From Rutpela maculata (taxonomy: Eukaryota > Arthropoda > Insecta > Coleoptera > Cerambycidae): a DNA stretch of 64,000 nucleotides. Location of the stretch: the NCBI GenBank assembly GCA_936432065.2, contig OW386286.2:279974088-280038087 (forward strand), given 5' to 3'. Each line of letters begins with the position of its first letter. The stretch's first letter is position 1. The notes below the pieces were generated by a model. It was not told where the DNA came from and made no database searches. It was given only the letters and a program-made list of their open reading frames with translations. Below, piece after piece: positions 57,801 through 61,081 of this stretch. Made by a program: the position numbers and the translations under genes.

Positions 57801-59347
57801 CGAATACATAGATCTCAGATTAGTAATCATTAAACATTTCTCTTTTTTAACCCCCGACCCCAATAAGTTTGACGCGTATGTTTGTATGTCTGTCTGTCTG
57901 TCTGTGGCTTCATATCTCTTCAACGGGTGATCCGATTTTGATGCACTTTTTTTTATTTGAAAAAGTATTTTGTCGAGAAGGTTTTTGCCTTTAATTAGAT
58001 TTTGATGTCGTCGTCTTGATTACAAGCTTTTATATAACTTGCCTTATTCTTGTGGGTCAAATCTTGCAACTGAATTTTAAAATAGTTATCCCCAACCGAT
58101 TGAGCTGATATTTTGCATACACGTTTAGTTTGGATGACAATGCATGGTTAGCTAAGCGACGTCATTCCAAATCCAATATGGCGGACCAGTTATTTTTTAT
58201 ACACCCCCATGATATGGGTATCAAATGCTGAGAAGAATACGAAAATAAAATGACGTCACACTAAATTCAATATGGCGGACGCCCCAAGATGGCGGACAAA
58301 TTTTTTTAGTTTTAACACTATAATTTGATCGTATAGTGTATTCGCTCATACGTTGCATTCTAAGAAATGGTGAAGGAATCGGTTTAAACTATAAGTTTTA
58401 TATCGGATAGGAACGACGCAATGAATATACATTTCTCCAAGAAATTAACGCACCACCAAAAAATAACCAAAAGTTTGAAGTTAGTTAATTTTTAACCCCC
58501 GACCCAAAAAGAAGGGTGTTATAAGTTTGACGCGTATGTTTGTATGTTTGTCTGCCTGTCTGTCTGTGGCTACATATCTCTTCAACGGGTGATCCGATTT
58601 TGATGCACTTTTTTTTATTTGAAAGAGTATTTTGTCGAGAAGGTTTTAGGCCATATTAGAGTCGGCTTAAAAGTTAAAAAGTTCTGTATGGGACTCGTGA
58701 TATAATAATTTGCTATGTTGTATGTATATGTTTAGTTTAAAAAGTATGAAATAAAATAAAATTACAAATTTAAAAAACCCCGACACAAAAATATCGACTA
58801 AATAACTAATATAAAAAAAATAAATTAACACAACTTTAAAAATCATGAAATAATTTTGATCCCATATACGAACTCTTATAATTTATTTAAATCCAGCTTA
58901 CATTTTCTTTATGTCCTCGAGATTTGCTTTCTTTGACGCATGAATATATCGGGAGCTATTTATTTAGTAGTTCGTCTTTACAGCAGTCCCCGACATATTC
59001 ATGCGTATAAGAAAGCAAATCTCGAGGACATAAAGAAAATGTAAGCTGGATTTAAATAAATCATAAGAGTTCGTATATGGAATCAAAATTATTTCATCAT
59101 TTTTAAAGTTGTGTTAATTTATTTTTTTTATATTAGTTATTTAGTCGATATTTTTGTGTCGGGGTTCTTTTAAATTTGTAATTTAATTTTATTTATATAG
59201 CAGGCCTAGACAGTTTGATATTTCTATATTTTGTTGTCAAGAACAATTGGAATTACACTTTGTTAAATTACTTACCCTTAAAATATCCCCTACCAGAGAT
59301 GCAATAAACATATTATCTAATTTTACGTCTTCGTTTTCTAGAATGTC
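12406..59347 (-). CDS. Receptor-type guanylyl cyclase, 3' part of gene (11 exons, N-terminus outside window)
   Basis: Membrane guanylyl cyclases make cGMP from GTP in response to an extracellular or membrane signal. Exons at 59347-59276, 48262-48085, 39945-39732, 36999-36865, 34341-34229, 25835-25684, 23660-23562, 21530-21386, 20767-20669, 16843-16516 and 12862-12406 all have AG/GT borders. They total 1992 nt, which is 664 codons including TGA, and every junction phase agrees. Numbering from the first visible residue: kinase-homology C-lobe 1-199, linker helix 200-238, cyclase core about 239-447, tail 448-663. HGAL replaces HRDL, so the kinase-like part is a pseudokinase, as usual in this family. 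Metal-binding Asp273 and Asp317, guanine-selecting Glu313 and Cys385, and Asn392/Arg396 are all present, so the cyclase should be active. Ectodomain, transmembrane helix and N-lobe are missing from the window. Introns are 618 to 11013 bp and full of mobile elements, but no coding exon is disrupted. Which insect paralogue this is (Gyc76C, Gyc32E or another) cannot be told from here. Confidence 0.95.
13253..13392. repeat. Partial copy of the 'cttccacatccag' repeat family
   Basis: acttccacatccac is followed at once by ggtggaagtattatagtaac and the caaataggcttagaacgtca block. This joins the two ends of the family seen complete at 28508-29237, so the copy is internally deleted. Confidence 0.6.
13673..14471. 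mobile_element. Fold-back element, 0.8 kb, in the last intron pair
   Basis: Left agtgtcccacttttaatgg, right ctttaaagtaggacacgctg. Paired blocks: gatttcaaccaaatt with aatttggttgaaatc, and agaagtcatattaggc with ctaatatgacttct. The half copy at 3371-3905 belongs to the same family. Confidence 0.8.
15100..16438. mobile_element. Fold-back element with GTCCAGTCAACG ends, 1.3 kb
   Basis: Left ggtccagtcaacgggggggt, right ccgttgactggacta. Paired blocks: aatttgagtgctaatgg with attagcactcaaatt, and tttgtaatgacgttaataa with its inverse. An inner pair around 15725-16140 (cctaaaagtgggggagggga) closes the structure. Same family as 7114-11549 and 59484 onward. Confidence 0.85.
15240..15416. repeat. GC-rich palindrome inside the 15100-16438 element
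   Basis: gaaaatagtatattgtgtat and the GC core (acattcccggac.., ccgaggcgctagccgaggcc, ..gttcgggaatgt) fold back to catactattttttctgaa. The core layout resembles the palindrome at 60395-60545. Confidence 0.65.
16516..16843 (-). CDS. Guanylyl cyclase exon j (end of cyclase core and start of tail), residues 403-512
   Basis: Acceptor gtgttctag, donor CTTAG|GTAAG. The first part (PLKIHCS, LLERGMIAMKGKGDQITYW, LVGED) closes the cyclase domain at about residue 447. The rest is a basic, charged, low-conservation tail (KDERERRRADADGRN). Local GC content is above its surroundings, as expected of constrained coding sequence in AT-rich DNA. Confidence 0.93.
16892..17161. mobile_element. hAT-type MITE, 270 bp, perfect 8-bp duplication
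   Basis: Left CAGTGGCGCAGCCAG and right (other strand) CAGGGGCGCAGCCAG, one difference in 15. Flanked by attgtcat on both sides (16884-16891 and 17162-17169). It lies just upstream of cyclase exon j, in the intron. Partial relatives are at 2290-3365 and 48910-49045. Confidence 0.92.
17218..17312. repeat. Short repeated palindromic units 'ttccgactttaaactcggaa'
   Basis: Three units of about 42 bp, each a hairpin of the type ccgacttt-aaactcgg followed by ataacaaaa. They alternate in sequence (ccgac, tcgaa, ccgag), so they look like a small satellite of hairpins. Confidence 0.6.
17438..17520. repeat. Solo end of a 'cagtggcgtagccag' MITE
   Basis: cagtggcgtagccagagggc is the left end of a hAT-type MITE, but no right end was found nearby. 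Confidence 0.45.
17769..18698. mobile_element. Mariner-type fold-back MITE, 930 bp, TA-flanked
   Basis: TA-CAGGGTGTCCAAAAAGTC on the left and GACTTTTTGGACACCCGG-TA on the right. The arms pair through ggaaacggtcaaatatctcg, cattggatccaaaaaataaa, the gagtgggg block and a stretch read in both arms as cagatggcgctgtaatcgc. No transposase. Confidence 0.9.
18912..18974. mobile_element. 63-bp near-perfect hairpin with mariner-type ends
   Basis: Arms of 31 bp differ at one position: CAGGGTGATCATCAGAAGAC continues to ctcagtatcagt, a single spacer base follows, and the inverse arm ends in cctg followed by TA. This is the smallest member of the CAGGGTG group. The shape would also fit a precursor hairpin, but nothing shows that it is processed. 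Confidence 0.85.
19602..20389. mobile_element. Non-autonomous hAT element, 788 bp, rich in TAGTTAACTAC motifs
   Basis: Ends CAGAGCTGTCTAGTAG and (other strand) CAGAGCTGCCAAACTAC. Perfect 8-bp duplication agtgagta (19594-19601 and 20390-20397). The outer 200 bp at each end are packed with copies of agtagtt/aactact, the pattern of sub-terminal transposase-binding repeats in hAT elements. The middle has no transposase. Confidence 0.92.
20669..20767 (-). CDS. Guanylyl cyclase exon i (catalytic loop), residues 370-403
   Basis: Acceptor tttttgcag, donor GGAGTCC|GTAAGT. It encodes GPVCAGVVGLKMPRYCLFG and DTVNTASRMESTGV. Cys385 is the second guanine-specificity residue; Asn392 and Arg396 are the transition-state residues. 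It matches the family almost without change. Confidence 0.97.
21386..21530 (-). CDS. Guanylyl cyclase exon h, residues 322-370
   Basis: Acceptor acttttag, donor ATTCAG|GTTGGT. It encodes VSGLPLRNNHQHAAEIATM and ends RIGIHS plus the first base of Gly370, which continues into GPVCAG of the next exon. This is the central helix and strand region of the cyclase core. Confidence 0.96.
21556..22906. mobile_element. Fold-back element, 1.35 kb, arms about 415 bp
   Basis: Left aagggcatagcacagg, right cctgctatgccctt. Long paired stretches include acaaaattttgtttg, cccaccacttctccaatatg and catgtaagtaacaa. The central part, about 22020-22480, is unpaired. Its ends resemble those of the 3908-5979 element (aaagggcagagcc), suggesting one family. 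Confidence 0.85.
23318..23469. repeat. Hairpin MITE, 152 bp
   Basis: agggtgacttgtaccaacta pairs with tagttggtacacaactcaccct; tcagcttgatccgagatca pairs with tgatcttggatcaagctga; the centre is acgattattgtaataatcgt. An almost continuous stem. Confidence 0.85.
23562..23660 (-). CDS. Guanylyl cyclase exon g, residues 289-321
   Basis: Acceptor tttttcag, donor ATGGTT|GTAAGT; 33 codons, phase 0 at both ends. It encodes VVDFLNDLYTCFDSII, then YKVETIGDAYMV. Glu313 selects guanine and Asp317 is the second metal ligand. Confidence 0.96.
23791..24600. repeat. Tandem satellite, about nine units of roughly 100 bp
   Basis: Units start with acagggtggtcaccctaaa or variants at about 23791, 23894, 23992, 24080, 24182, 24282, 24353, 24419 and 24518 (some shortened to 66-88 bp). 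They continue with 'gaaaaaatgtg..aggaggataatatttggcatgtagttaacacaactgtcaaggaaaaatat'-like sequence. Each unit head is a near-palindrome of CAGGGTG-type ends. It lies in the intron before cyclase exon g. Confidence 0.9.
25183..25505. mobile_element. hAT-type MITE, 323 bp, perfect 8-bp duplication
   Basis: CAGGGGAGTAGCGAGCC on the left and (other strand) CAGGGGCATAGCGAAGG on the right. Flanked by attttaat at 25175-25182 and 25506-25513. The interior repeats 'gccaactt..aaaaaaaatt' and shares 'ccaacttttgccaag' with 6541-6697. Confidence 0.92.
25684..25835 (-). CDS. Guanylyl cyclase exon f (start of cyclase core), residues 238-288
   Basis: Acceptor cgtatttcag, donor TTACAG|GTGAGT. It encodes LLYEMLPRPVAEQLKKG, then VTIYFSDIVGFTAMS. 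Asp273 in FSDIVGFT is the first metal-binding residue of the class III cyclase site. The exon ends in phase 0. Confidence 0.96.
27020..28025 (-). mobile_element. Mariner-derived element, remnant of about 1 kb
   Basis: Its minus strand matches the plus strand at 46077-47050 over nearly its whole length: the end cagtttcatgtcat, the 'aggcgccgacata' block, and the 'gaacaagtag..aagt' block. The outer end is tacagggtgtaatcagtttc (minus strand), adjoining TA at 28026. The left end is unclear. Confidence 0.7.
27203..27297 (-). pseudogene. C-terminal fragment of a mariner/IS630-type transposase
   Basis: The minus strand reads RMSLIRRAEKCIDADGSHF, then EQFM and a stop. The pattern 'KCI..DG.HFE' is the usual ending of this transposase group. 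The same fragment, with a short deletion, is at about 46757-46830 on the plus strand. Nothing of the DDE domain precedes it. Confidence 0.65.
28508..29237. repeat. Repeat of the 'cttccacatccag' family with GACA microsatellite, copy 1
   Basis: Begins aaaaccgctgcccaaggaat and cttccacatccag, and ends ccactggacgtggaagtaat. The interior carries aacggttccagag followed by (GACA)n at 29056-29110, then ctcgacgtttcatgacat. Full relatives are at 32989-33667 and, inverted, 61990-62640. Confidence 0.85.
29932..30058. repeat. Partial copy (3' end) of the 'cttccacatccag' family
   Basis: Contains ctcgacgtttcatggcattc and cactggacgtgcaagtaaa only. Confidence 0.75.
30444..32576 (-). mobile_element. Tc1/mariner/IS630-type transposon, 2.13 kb, TA-flanked
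   Basis: Ends cagtgtgtcccaggatagat and (other strand) caatgtgtcccaggatagat, with TA on both outer sides. The terminal repeats run on for about 290 bp (ccaaaattttggaatt, gtatactttag, aaatttggtatagaggt). It carries one transposase frame on the minus strand. Confidence 0.9.
31013..32064 (-). pseudogene. Mariner-type transposase with one frameshift
   Basis: A DDE/D cut-and-paste transposase. The frame opens at ATG 32064 (MVLTVREK). A helix-turn-helix N-terminus is followed by the first catalytic Asp in FSDESTF (about residue 156). After RRQYYKKVNVWCAVS the frame breaks near 31430-31440 (one base apparently missing), and the next frame carries HFQHDGCPGH (second Asp) and RSPDLSILDFFLWGRL (third acid), ending EMCVDVGGSYVE. 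About 350 residues in all, normal for the family. A single lesion suggests recent death. Confidence 0.88.
32989..33667. repeat. Repeat of the 'cttccacatccag' family, copy 2
   Basis: Same ends and interior as 28508-29237, with a shorter GACA run (33528-33540). It is inserted near the centre of the 30304-33947 fold-back. Confidence 0.85.
34229..34341 (-). CDS. Guanylyl cyclase exon e (dimerisation linker), residues 200-238
   Basis: Acceptor tttcactag, donor AAACAG|GTAGG. It encodes NIFDNMMAMMEKYANNLE followed by VLVDERTDQLQEEKKKT. This is the signalling-helix coiled coil that couples the kinase-homology domain to the cyclase dimer and is nearly invariant across receptor cyclases. Confidence 0.95.
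34753..34910. repeat. Hairpin MITE, about 158 bp, nested in the left arm of 34718-36640
   Basis: ctattagaggaaagtagcaa pairs with ttgctactttcccctaatag; aaggaactgtacc and tatcaatttgaa pair likewise; the centre is near 34830. The right arm at about 36598 has the uninterrupted 'ctataataggtag'. Confidence 0.8.
35256..35501 (-). pseudogene. Captured cysteine-rich (CXC-like) C-terminal exon, left-arm copy
   Basis: The minus-strand frame reads TPESVLNNVFCGCTTGCGG, then RCGCHKTGIPCSLVCSSCR, ASCTNGPPIVSINGDD and an acidic end with a stop. The C-x-C..C..C-x-C spacing followed by 'C...CSSCR..SCTN' is a small metal-binding module seen at the C-terminus of many uncharacterised arthropod proteins (family recalled, not searched). 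The region corresponding to the start of the right-arm exon is missing here. Confidence 0.6.
35611..35763 (-). pseudogene. Captured upstream exon of the same protein gene, in the fold-back loop
   Basis: The minus strand reads VPQGADLNRVRYHPFIKAS, then PKPDFAALPLTRGAAHQHS and LRVHLQ, ending at a proper donor CAG|GTTTGT at 35610. The phase (0) fits the right-arm exon, which begins IQQWLYG after an acceptor at 35922. In such proteins an 'LPPT..A..QH..RV..Q.Q.W' stretch precedes the Cys-rich end, so the pieces look like neighbouring exons. Confidence 0.5.
35923..36220 (+). pseudogene. Captured cysteine-rich exon, right-arm copy
   Basis: A plausible acceptor (ttgtttgcag) precedes IQQWLYGDQQQEPAAVGWLP. 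A frame change near 35985 moves to LTPVTSTDPVAPESVLNNM, then CTTGCGGRCRCRKAGIPC and SCTNGPPIVSINGD, with a stop at 36218-36220. It is an inverted copy of 35256-35501 with substitutions. The frame change and the isolated state argue for a dead copy. Confidence 0.55.
36865..36999 (-). CDS. Guanylyl cyclase exon d (end of kinase-homology domain), residues 155-200
   Basis: Acceptor tatttttag, donor GGAAT|GTAAGT. It encodes RPPLEAL, then CLKECWAENPDDRPDF and the following helix GIRAKLRPL. The CWAE..PDDRPDF signature marks the last helices of the kinase-homology domain. Phase 2 in, phase 2 out; Met200 is split. Confidence 0.95.
37459..37515. repeat. Two adjacent palindromes 'gcgtaaagt..actttacgc'
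   Basis: gcgtaaagtttaactttacg and tgcgtaaagtatgtacttta (closing cgca) lie about 30 bp apart, almost perfect and very similar to each other. Confidence 0.7.
37599..38153. mobile_element. Near-perfect inverted repeat, 555 bp
   Basis: Ends atagttgcccacaatgctat and (other strand) atagttgcccacaatgttat. Arms of about 255 bp match with few differences (gcatgccccgctctatcct, gaaacacgcctgtatcaatt, ctccctcctaacg). The loop is near 37870. No gene. It lies in the intron between exons c and d, so its transcript could form a long hairpin. Confidence 0.9.
38792..39479. mobile_element. Mariner-type fold-back MITE, 688 bp, TA-flanked
   Basis: TA-CAGGGTGCGCCACTTAAAAC on the left, TTTTAATTGGCGCACCCTG-TA on the right. 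Arms share accatgttgggcacatcaaa, taaagcctttaaacatg and agaaaacattaac blocks. Confidence 0.88.
39732..39945 (-). CDS. Guanylyl cyclase exon c (pseudokinase C-lobe), residues 84-155
   Basis: Acceptor atgttccag, donor TTCAG|GTTAGC. It contains LLYRAPELLRF (the APE motif) and QKGDVYSFGIILYELHSR, the conserved activation-segment and F-helix region of receptor cyclases, then HGPFG and IIHCTNPASPFR. It takes one base from exon b and leaves two bases (AG) for the Arg155 codon. Confidence 0.95.
40559..42227 (+). mobile_element. Mariner/IS630-type transposon, 1.67 kb, TA-flanked
   Basis: Ends ccgggtgtccaaaatatttc and (other strand) ccgggtgtccaaaatatttg, with TA on both sides. The terminal repeats run about 120 bp (acatttcttgatatttaat, catgaatgaata). 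It carries a degenerate transposase on the plus strand. Confidence 0.9.
40898..42086 (+). pseudogene. Mariner/IS630-type transposase, degenerate
   Basis: MNYNYCQQDLISMMYVIGE opens an N-terminal helix-turn-helix region, followed by RFERTGSVE..ARRPNV and the first catalytic Asp in LFTDESTFHCNGF (about residue 158). A TAG at 41489-41491 interrupts the frame. Beyond it lie DYVIGPHFLEG, a frame change before QLDGAPPNF (second Asp), WPPRSPNLTSIDFFVWG (third acid) after a longer insertion, and a C-terminus with GEHFEQFSGYF ending at 42086. Several lesions make it inactive. It is clearly a different lineage from 31013-32064. Confidence 0.85.
42654..44640. other. Intron sequence, no gene or clear repeat
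   Basis: AT-rich DNA inside the 8.1-kb intron between exons b and c. The tandem 'gggttatat' run at 42864-42890 and a dinucleotide-like tract near 43440-43460 are the only regular features seen. Confidence 0.4.
44644..45178. repeat. Inverted repeat, about 535 bp
   Basis: gtcgatacattcctttggag near 44655 pairs with ctccaaaggaatgtatcgaa near 45155; aaatttaaccctaacataca pairs with tgttagggctaaattt; a tagatctt pair lies inside. The outer side on the right ends accctgta. Confidence 0.7.
45426..47817. mobile_element. Fold-back element holding a nested mariner-derived element
   Basis: Left tacagtatgttcgcggatgg, right ccatccgcggacatacctac. Arms share taggtgtaatgga, ttttcgagaaaatgttatt, aacttaaaatt and gaaattttgaat blocks up to about 45763 and back from 47509. 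The interior is 46077-47508 plus a smaller inverted-repeat segment (45763-46075). Confidence 0.8.
46077..47508 (+). mobile_element. Mariner-derived element with transposase C-terminal scrap
   Basis: Left ggtgtaatcagtttcatgtc, right (other strand) agggtgtattcagtttcatg. It shares about 950 bp with the inverted copy at 27020-28025. A plus-strand scrap AEKCINADGSHFEQFM followed by a stop lies at about 46775-46830. A GC-rich block near 47215-47275 (ccgccgcgccgcgccggcc) is out of character with the rest. Confidence 0.75.
48085..48262 (-). CDS. Guanylyl cyclase exon b (pseudokinase catalytic-loop region), residues 25-84
   Basis: A T-rich tract ending in cag gives the acceptor, and the donor is TACA|GTGAGT. 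The exon encodes GMIYLHDSP, then HGALHTANCLVDSRW, then LSDFGL. The catalytic Asp of the HRD motif is replaced (Ala39), while the DFG (57-59) is kept, typical of the receptor-cyclase pseudokinase. It ends in phase 1 and supplies the first base of Ser84. Confidence 0.95.
48910..49045. mobile_element. Truncated hAT-type MITE (16892-17161 family)
   Basis: cagtggcacagccagaaaat to ctagataatgttggcattaa matches the left half of 16892-17161. The right half is missing. Confidence 0.8.
49128..49800 (+). mobile_element. Fragment of a third mariner-type element (5' end)
   Basis: Begins TA-CAGGGTGTTGCATCATAAG and runs into a transposase start at 49436. No right end was found. A sub-terminal piece (gggatttcattgcacagaag) recurs inverted near 52328, beyond the LINE, so the LINE may have split the element. 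Confidence 0.65.
49436..49582 (+). pseudogene. N-terminal scrap of a mariner-type transposase
   Basis: MPKLTEHEKILILSEIEERW, then SIKAVANHYQLNKSTVMSVK is a helix-turn-helix DNA-binding start. A TAA ends the frame after 48 residues. No catalytic DDE domain follows. Confidence 0.6.
50018..52192 (+). mobile_element. 5'-truncated non-LTR retrotransposon (LINE) with (ATT)n tail
   Basis: The reverse-transcriptase frame starts in mid-protein (WFTQELKELH at 50020), runs to 51957, and is followed by about 200 bp of 3' UTR ending in an (ATT)n run at 52165-52192. A simple-repeat tail instead of poly(A) fits I/Jockey-related groups, but the clade is not settled. Endonuclease and ORF1 are absent, the usual result of incomplete reverse transcription. 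Confidence 0.9.
50020..51957 (+). CDS. Non-LTR reverse transcriptase (truncated ORF2)
   Basis: This frame copies element RNA into DNA at a nicked target. It is open without a stop for about 645 codons; there is no genuine start because the copy is 5'-truncated. Motifs counted from the LHQTLC at 50044: PTPGIDEINGKIL near 143-155, LFFDLSRAFDTVDH at 272-285 (catalytic Asp275), GVPQGSVLGPLFF at 331-343, LYADDSNFC at 362-370 (the YADD box), and KFLGVTLDQKMTW in the thumb. The C-terminal HAHDTRNKNN block is common in insect LINEs. The undamaged frame implies a recent insertion. It lies in the cyclase 11-kb intron, opposite to the gene. Confidence 0.93.
   Translation, partial: WFTQELKELHQTLCEMSKLYKSNNNEIIRTRYKELKMIYNEKIKQSKISYNNDRLANTSNLPKESWRIINEIKNDSNNKNHPQEIITKNNEIISDRQQMCNNFNEFFIDIACPKPNYNHIILSPYVDKYFYLYPTTPQEIKTILDKSTIKPTPGIDEINGKILTAVSDIICSPLSYLVNESFKSGQYPDFLKLSKSVPVFKNKGSIIEMSNYRNICLQSQLAKIFDISYNNRLSNFLESNNLLASFQNGFRKHKSTHTAISEVCNFIYESLNNKTYPITLFFDLSRAFDTVDHKLLLEKLARIGVRGVANEWVSSYLSERKQIVVIDNVKSDPKDVTVGVPQGSVLGPLFFIIFMNDISQSCTSPNLKVLYADDSNFCITDDSIDLAVEKANTCADEFHKFCVSHGLLVNISKTIYMSFLPKTANHDYSVLIKMNHLSVEHVDFTKFLGVTLDQKMTWEKHINHTIYKLGSTCFLIRQLRNTVTAEILRLAYFGLVQSILSYGLIFWGSSAHFEKVFIMQKKTIRCMVGVHPRTHCREIFKNLGILTLPSLYIYLLILNTKKHEHLLTRNRSVHAHDTRNKNNLHLPFSRLSVGQNSHVYQGIICYNKFISLFGVIDNFNKFKVTLHNYLLNMAFYSLAEYLEMQ
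52908..53160 (-). pseudogene. Transposase-like C-terminal fragment
   Basis: The minus strand ends ATGDLTKRTRKCTEVGGGHF, then ENLL. The 'RxxKC..VGGGHFE.LL' ending is that of mariner/IS630-type transposases. Upstream LRADIRCGVFLYINAHFN is less recognisable, and no catalytic motif is present. It is oriented opposite to the 49436 scrap, so it probably comes from another copy. Confidence 0.5.
53260..55435. other. Intron sequence without a recognised gene
   Basis: A 152-codon minus-strand frame at 53382-53840 and smaller frames at 55082-55355 have no recognisable domain or splice context. No terminal repeats were identified. Confidence 0.4.
55436..56302. mobile_element. hAT-type non-autonomous element, 867 bp, 8-bp duplication
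   Basis: Left CACTGTTGCCAACTCT and right (other strand) CATAGTTGCCAACCCT, 13 of 16 matching. Both flanks read cgcttgac (55428-55435 and 56303-56310). Sub-terminal 'aaactgtaga' repeats occur near both ends. No transposase frame. Confidence 0.8.
56303..57848. other. Intron sequence without a recognised feature
   Basis: AT-rich. A frame at 56674-56928 has no recognisable domain. Confidence 0.4.
57849..58650. repeat. Two direct copies of a 'gacgcgtatgtttgtatg' repeat
   Basis: 57849-57990 and 58493-58645 both read aacccccgaccc, aagtttgacgcgtatgtttg, a CTGT-rich run, tctcttcaacgggtgatccg and ttgtcgagaaggtttt. The two copies are about 640 bp apart; the 'gcggac'-containing stretch between them occurs once. 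Confidence 0.8.
58738..59205. mobile_element. Near-perfect inverted repeat, about 465 bp
   Basis: aaccccgacacaaaaatatc pairs with gatatttttgtgtcggggtt, and ctcgagatttgctttctt pairs with aagaaagcaaatctcgag. Arms of about 200 bp have only a few differences. The loop is near 58950-58990. It lies about 70 bp from exon a. Confidence 0.9.
59276..59347 (-). CDS. Guanylyl cyclase exon a (kinase-homology hinge region), residues 1-24
   Basis: Acceptor ctcttttag and donor AGG|GTAAGT; phase 0 at both ends. It begins DILENED and ends SLVGDILR, the segment of receptor cyclases just before the 'GMxYLH' helix. It is the most N-terminal exon recognised. No further kinase-homology exon was seen between it and 64000, so the next upstream exon is probably outside the window. 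Confidence 0.9.
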
Positions 59348-59379
59348 CTAAAAGAGATAAAATGTTAACATTCCTAGTA

Positions 59380-59480
59380 ACAGTACTTAGAGGTAAAAAA
59401 ATATGTAAAATTTCGGAATAATCTCACATGTAATGATAATTTTACTCTATGGGTTATTATTGCAGTAAAAGGTATCGTAT
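59380..59480. repeat. Fragment of the 'acagtacctagaggtaaa' family
   Basis: aacagtacttagaggtaaaa and tttcggaataatctcacatg match the end of 9411-11236. Only one end is present. Confidence 0.55.
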
Positions 59481-60394
59481 TTATAGTCCAGTCAACGGAG
59501 CGCTAAAATGACCAAAATCTCTAATTTGAGTGCTAATGAATTGATTTTGATGAAACCTTGTGCAATATGTTTGTAATGACGTTATTAAAAGAGTTGAAAA
59601 AAAGATCAGAGTAGGAAATGATCGGAAGGAGTATAGTGGAGCGAAAAAGAGGTAAAATTGTGTCGTTTTTTTTTTATGAGCTTAGAACAAGATCAGACTC
59701 AGTGGGTATTACCAACAACATCATTTTACATATAAAAACACAAAATACGACATTTTTTAGTGTAAAATTTAATTTTTTTTAAATCATGTTTTTTGTACAT
59801 CCATTGCCATATCTCAAAAATGAATTGAGCTATCGATGTGAACTTTTTTTTGTTATAAAACACACACTTAAGCGCTTCTCTCTATTCATAGAATTGCTAA
59901 TAAAAAAAAATGTAAACATGCCAAAAACGTAGATGACCCTGAAAGTTTAGAGAATACGCCATCAAATTTTCACTAAGCGAGGAAATTTTTTGTTTTTGAA
60001 AATTTTGTGTAACATGCTGTGAAGAAAATGAAGTCAATAGACTAAAAAAGTTTTTAGAAAAAAAATATTTTCATTATTAGCAATAGTTTGCTAGTTACGA
60101 ATTTTTTAGTATGGAGGAATTGTCGAAGCGTACGCGCGCCGTACTTAGAATAATAATGATTATGTATTGTATGTAACGGAACTTTTCATTATTATTTTTT
60201 TATGTTTAGGACTGTTTTATCACGTTTTAGGATCTGAAAGGATAACTTATTTTTTCCAGTGACACATTAAGGACTAAGGTTGAAGGCAAAAAGGAATTAA
60301 AAATCTTAAATGGAGTATGCATTGCATTGGGATCTCGGAAACGGTGAAAAATAATATTATAGTAAAATGGAAAAAATGTTGCGCAACTAGGGGG

Positions 60395-60545
60395 TTAATA
60401 ATAGTATATTATATTACTAGGAGTAGAACGCACTCTTTTTTTGTGTTGAGCCCAGGATTTGCGGCTGAGGCGAAGCCGAAGCCGCAAACTGGGCGAAACA
60501 CAAAAAAAGGCGTTCTACTCCGTGTAATATATACTATTTTTTCTT
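60395..60545. repeat. GC-rich palindrome nested in the 59484 nest
   Basis: atagtatattatattactag.. pairs with ..gtgtaatatatactattttt; gagtagaacgc pairs with gcgttctactcc; the core is tttgcggctgaggcgaagcc folding onto gaagccgcaaa. It resembles 15240-15416. Confidence 0.75.
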
Positions 60546-60868
60546 CAAGCGTATTAAAATGCAAAAATTCATTTATTTATCATAAATGTACAAATATTCA
60601 AACTACAGTCTTACATGTTGACACAATATGACAAGTGGCTAGTGGATAGCGCGCCACCGGTGGCTTTCGGTATTAACATTATGTTACTAGCAAAACAATA
60701 CCCACTACGGCGGCGCTTTCGGAACTAACATTATGTTACTAGTAAAACAATGTCCACTACGGTGGCGTTCGGTACTAACATTTTGTTACTAGTAAAACAA
60801 TGTCCTACTTCTACTTCTGTTTTTGGTGACATAATTTAAACATTTTAATACGCTTGAAGAAAAAATCC
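60538..60868. repeat. Inverted-repeat-bounded segment with a 52-bp tandem repeat
   Basis: ttttcttcaagcgtattaaa and its exact inverse (60842-60868) bound the segment. Inside, about 60655-60812, three tandem units of about 52 bp read ttcggtattaacattatgtt, actagcaaaacaa and ccactacggcggcg, with small changes. Confidence 0.75.
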
Positions 60869-61081
60869 CATAAACAGAAGTTTAGGAAAAGTAACAATTT
60901 TGGAGTGTTTTGATAAAAAGTAAACTATCGAGTTTTCCTTTTTTTGCGTTATTATTGGAGCAAAATAAAAAAGACAGTTTCTTAAAGCACGTGGCAATCT
61001 TAATATTTGCATCCGACATTTCCTCTGTCAGAGTCCCTATCCCATGCATTGCATTTTTACCCTAGATCCACACAATAACAC

